From: SLFT01 sp964493075
Lineage (GTDB): Bacteria > Hydrogenedentota > Hydrogenedentia > Hydrogenedentales > CAITNO01
Direction: 5' to 3'
Length of the DNA: 6,850 bases
Assembly (NCBI GenBank): GCA_964493075.1
Contig: CAZBNU010000221.1
Coordinates: 1 to 6,850, forward strand
Both the position numbers and the translations under genes were made by a program. This document shows positions 4,760 to 6,850 of the stretch, in pieces; positions within the stretch are counted from its first letter, which is position 1, and the number at the start of each line of letters is the position of its first letter. The notes under the pieces are model-generated. The model did not search any database and was not told the DNA's origin. It saw nothing but the letters and a program-made list of their open reading frames with translations.

Positions 4760-6118
4760 ATGGGAACAGATAGTACTTTTTTAGGAACTGAGAAAATTGG
4801 AAAGCTCCTTTTCAGGCTTTCCATACCCGCAATCACGGCGCAACTTGTCAATATGCTGTATAACCTTGTCGACCGTATCTATATCGGACATATTCCCGGT
4901 GAAGGCACTCTGGCGCTGACTGGTGTCGGAGTCTGTATGCCGGTCATCCTGCTGATTTCGGCGTTTGCCGCCCTCGTGAGCATGGGCAGCGCGCCCAGAG
5001 CCTCAATTTATATGGGAAAGGGCGACAATAAAACAGCCGAAAAAATTCTCGGCAATTCATTTGTCATGCTTCTGATCATCAGCGTTATTCTGAGTGTTAC
5101 TATTTATATCTGGAAAGAAAAGCTTTTGCTGGTTTTTGGCGCAAGTGAAAATACCATCGGCTATTCAATGAGTTATATGAGCATATACGTGCTCGGCACG
5201 GTGTTTGTACAGCTAGCACTTGGCCTGAACGCCTTTATCACAGCGCAGGGATTCGCGAAGGTCGGCATGTACTCTGTGCTGATCGGCGCTGTATGCAACA
5301 CCATACTCGACCCTATATTTATCTTTGCCTTCCATATGGGCGTCGCTGGCGCGGCGCTGGCAACGGTCATATCGCAGGCTGTTTCAGCTGCCTGGGTCAT
5401 TCATTTTCTTTGCGGTGGAAAGACCGTTTTGAAGCTAAAGAAGGAGAATTTCAGGCTTGAGCGCAGGATCGCGCTCCCCTGCGTCGCGCTCGGGCTTGCT
5501 CCATTCATCATGCAGGCTACCGAAAGCCTGATTGCCATCTGCTTTAATGCCTCGCTTCTCAAATATGGCGGGGACATTGCCGTCGGCACAATGACGATAC
5601 TCCTGAGCATCATGCAGTTTTCGATGCTTCCGCTTGTTGGACTCACGCAGGGTGCGCAGCCGATCATCAGCTATAATTTTGGTGCGAGAAATGCTCAGCG
5701 TGTAAAGGAAGCATTTTTAATGCTGTTAAAATGCAGCGTAGCTTTTTCAACGGTGTTGTGGCTCTTGGTCATACTTTTCCCGCAGATTTTTGCAGGTATC
5801 TTTACATCCGATCAAAAACTGATTGGATTTACGACAAGCGCAATGCGCATCTATTTTGCCGCATCGCTTATATTTGGGGTCCAACTTGCCTGTCAGCAGA
5901 CCTTTATCGCAATTGGAAACGCCAAAACTTCGTTGTTTTTGGCGGTGCTCAGAAAGATCATCCTGCTGATTCCCCTGATCTATATTCTGCCTCTGGTTTT
6001 CACCAATCAAACCACAGCGGTATATCTGGCTGAACCCGTTGCGGATATTATAGCCGTTTCCGTAACCGGGACAATGTTTGCGGTTCAATTCAGAAGAGCA
6101 TTGCAATCACTTAAATAG
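4760..6118 (+). CDS. MATE-family multidrug efflux transporter (MepA-like)
   Basis: The 452-residue membrane protein has the length and hydrophobic pattern of a 12-helix MATE antiporter, exporting cationic or drug-like compounds against a Na+ or H+ gradient. The first half shows the family opening L-F-R-L-S-I-P-A-I-T-A-Q-L-V-N-M-L-Y-N followed by V-D-R-I-Y-I-G, then the A-P-R-A-S-I-Y-M-G-K-G-D loop characteristic of the MepA-like branch. The second half repeats the fold, with a Q-P-I-I-S-Y-N-F-G-A segment after helix 8. The start at 4760 follows GAGGG (4746-4750) with a 9-nt gap. An upstream in-frame ATG at 4712 would overlap the repressor gene and has no ribosome site. In Staphylococcus MepA is paired with the MarR-type repressor MepR, the same arrangement as here. 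No clear terminator follows. The frame is intact. Confidence 0.9.
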   Translation: MGTDSTFLGTEKIGKLLFRLSIPAITAQLVNMLYNLVDRIYIGHIPGEGTLALTGVGVCMPVILLISAFAALVSMGSAPRASIYMGKGDNKTAEKILGNSFVMLLIISVILSVTIYIWKEKLLLVFGASENTIGYSMSYMSIYVLGTVFVQLALGLNAFITAQGFAKVGMYSVLIGAVCNTILDPIFIFAFHMGVAGAALATVISQAVSAAWVIHFLCGGKTVLKLKKENFRLERRIALPCVALGLAPFIMQATESLIAICFNASLLKYGGDIAVGTMTILLSIMQFSMLPLVGLTQGAQPIISYNFGARNAQRVKEAFLMLLKCSVAFSTVLWLLVILFPQIFAGIFTSDQKLIGFTTSAMRIYFAASLIFGVQLACQQTFIAIGNAKTSLFLAVLRKIILLIPLIYILPLVFTNQTTAVYLAEPVADIIAVSVTGTMFAVQFRRALQSLK

Positions 6119-6326
6119 GAAAAAGTGAAACCGGTATGCCAATTTCCGCTGAAGACGCACATCGGAAGGCTTGAAAGACAATTGAGCTCTGGGTAAGCTG
6201 TAAAAACGCATTTATCGGGTCTACCTGCTCATTCTTGACGAGATTGTGTATGATTGAAATATAGTTGTCAGCAAATTCTGCTTTTCCATAAATAGTATCT
6301 TGGCGAAGACTGCGTCCTTCATTATT
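6111..6326 (-). pseudogene. Unassigned reading-frame remnant, possibly a Gfo/Idh/MocA oxidoreductase C-terminus
   Basis: An open minus-strand frame of about 71 codons ends at 6113-6111, overlapping the last codons of the MATE gene on the other strand. It has no start codon with a ribosome site and an in-frame stop lies just upstream (6329-6327). The sequence looks protein-like (I-Y-G-K-A-E-F-A-D-N-Y-I-S-I-I-H-N-L-V, then S-S-A-E-I-G-I-P-V-S-L near the end). The closing segment resembles the S-A-x-x-G-x-P-V-x-L finish of Gfo/Idh/MocA dehydrogenases, but this is weak. It abuts the IS3-type fragment at about 6330, probably a recombination junction. It could also be a chance frame. Confidence 0.35.
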
Positions 6327-6337
6327 TCAGTTAATAG

Positions 6338-6538
6338 CTTGTACGTTTGTTGTAATACCTTCGATAATCGCCGTGGCCCATAGGTCTGACGGCTTTTGTT
6401 GAACTCTATTCGGATGAATGAAAGATATTTCTCATCTTCCATATCCCTTTTTGTTTTTCTGCCGTTCTTCAGCCATTCATAGTATCCGCTTGTTGAAGTC
6501 TTGAGTGCTTTGGTCATCCTTTTCACCATGTGTACCAT
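6338..6538 (-). pseudogene. IS3-family transposase OrfB, N-terminal fragment
   Basis: The minus-strand frame from 6538 encodes an HTH_21-type segment. It reads A-L-K-T-S-T-S-G-Y-Y-E-W-L-K, a basic stretch, an acidic D-E-K-Y-L-S-F-I helix, and S-R-Q-T-Y-G-P-R-R-L-S-K-V-L. This is the diagnostic start of IS3-family OrfB (S-x-S-G-Y-Y-x-W, then x-T-Y-G-x-R-R-I). Complete OrfB has about 270-300 residues with a DDE core; here about 65 remain and none of the catalytic residues. The frame runs on into unrelated sequence to 6221. No OrfA or terminal repeat is visible. The fragment must therefore be immobile and marks an old insertion or a deletion endpoint. Confidence 0.68.
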
Positions 6539-6657
6539 TTGTCAAGAACACTTTTAAAGGTATGGACAGCGGCACGTATTTTCTAAAACGGTTTTGCGCA
6601 AAAACAGAAATGCTTGCGGGGAAATGCCACAGACCCAGTACGGGGCAGCGCCCATGC

Positions 6658-6687
6658 CACACACTTTGCAAAGCAAAGTATAGTGTG
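6658..6687. repeat. Bulged hairpin downstream of the sortase stop
   Basis: CTTTGC at 6664-6669 pairs with GCAAAG at 6673-6678 across a 3-nt loop. It continues as a CACACA/TGTGTG stem with a 3-nt bulge, about 12 bp in all. It lies 31 nt past the sortase stop but lacks a T-tract, so it may protect an RNA 3' end rather than terminate. The stretch 6539-6717 holds no gene I can support. Confidence 0.5.
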
Positions 6688-6717
6688 TTATGCCTGCCCT
6701 GCCGACTACCGCTTCCG

Positions 6718-6850
6718 CTATCCGGCCTTTCTCGCCGCCACCACAAACTGCCCGTTTTCCGTGTGATAGGCGCAGGTAACCAGCGTCAGAAGCTCGTCGT
6801 CGTAGGAGGCGGTCACGCCGGTATCATATAAGGCAAGCGCCTTGATGTTG
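6718..6850 (-). CDS. Class B sortase, C-terminal end (continues past the right edge)
   Basis: Sortases are membrane-anchored cysteine transpeptidases that attach surface proteins to the cell wall or assemble pilus and conjugation proteins. The visible 43 residues read A-L-Y-D-T-G-V-T-A-S-Y-D-D-E-L-L-T-L-V-T-C-A-Y-H and then E-N-G-Q-F-V-V-A-A-R-K, ending in TAG at 6720-6718. The T-L-V-T-C motif supplies the catalytic cysteine (residue 26 of the visible part). The catalytic histidine lies outside the window. In class B relatives the position eight residues after the Cys is usually the catalytic Arg (E-N-G-R-F-V-V-V); here it is Gln, and the next Arg is 14 residues after the Cys. Class B sortases of this type are common in Tn1549-like conjugative elements, so the right edge may belong to one. 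Confidence 0.78.
   Translation of the reverse strand, partial: NIKALALYDTGVTASYDDELLTLVTCAYHTENGQFVVAARKAG

Noticed and set aside
6477..6831. Open frames on both strands between the sortase stop and the IS3 fragment
   Set aside because: They lack ribosome sites and recognisable domains and overlap the sortase C-terminus or the OrfB fragment in other frames.

Overview
The window looks like accessory chromosome of a low-to-moderate GC anaerobic Bacillota (Clostridia-type) bacterium. This rests on strong AGGAGG-type ribosome binding sites, consensus sigma-A promoters, a c-di-GMP-I-like riboswitch leader, a WxL-like surface protein, a class B sortase and a MepA-like MATE pump. No rRNA, tRNA or CRISPR array is visible.

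Layout. Positions 1-1290 are mostly minus strand and degraded. They hold a possible gene start at the left edge with its own promoter, a terminator, two short tandem repeats, and a 43-codon C-terminal remnant of a cysteine desulfurase. The remnant is welded onto the 3' end of a truncated, frameshifted WxL-like surface protein gene. That gene has a leader resembling a c-di-GMP-I riboswitch. Positions 1294-2537 are a complete IS30-family insertion sequence with an intact DDE transposase, lying between two minus-strand terminator hairpins. Positions 2516-2998 are the N-terminal part of a BKACE (DUF849) enzyme that now ends inside the IS. Positions 3349-4118 are a frameshifted and truncated FAD-dependent oxidoreductase of the phytoene-desaturase-like type.

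Positions 4119-6118 are the only clearly functional host module. A MarR-type repressor and a MATE efflux pump form a two-gene operon behind a perfect consensus promoter. The broken oxidoreductase is transcribed divergently from an almost perfect promoter. Both transcription starts are followed by GAAC-containing repeats at exact 15-bp spacing, which suggests the MarR protein controls both directions.

Positions 6119-6850 return to minus-strand debris: an unassigned reading frame, an IS3-family OrfB fragment, and at the right edge the C-terminus of a class B sortase with an unusual Gln near the active site.

I did not find a convincing new multi-gene system. The most interesting items are the homopolymer frameshift under a possible c-di-GMP riboswitch, the phased operator architecture of the MarR/MATE locus, the IS30 insertion between two terminators, and the concentration of gene remnants around a single working efflux operon.
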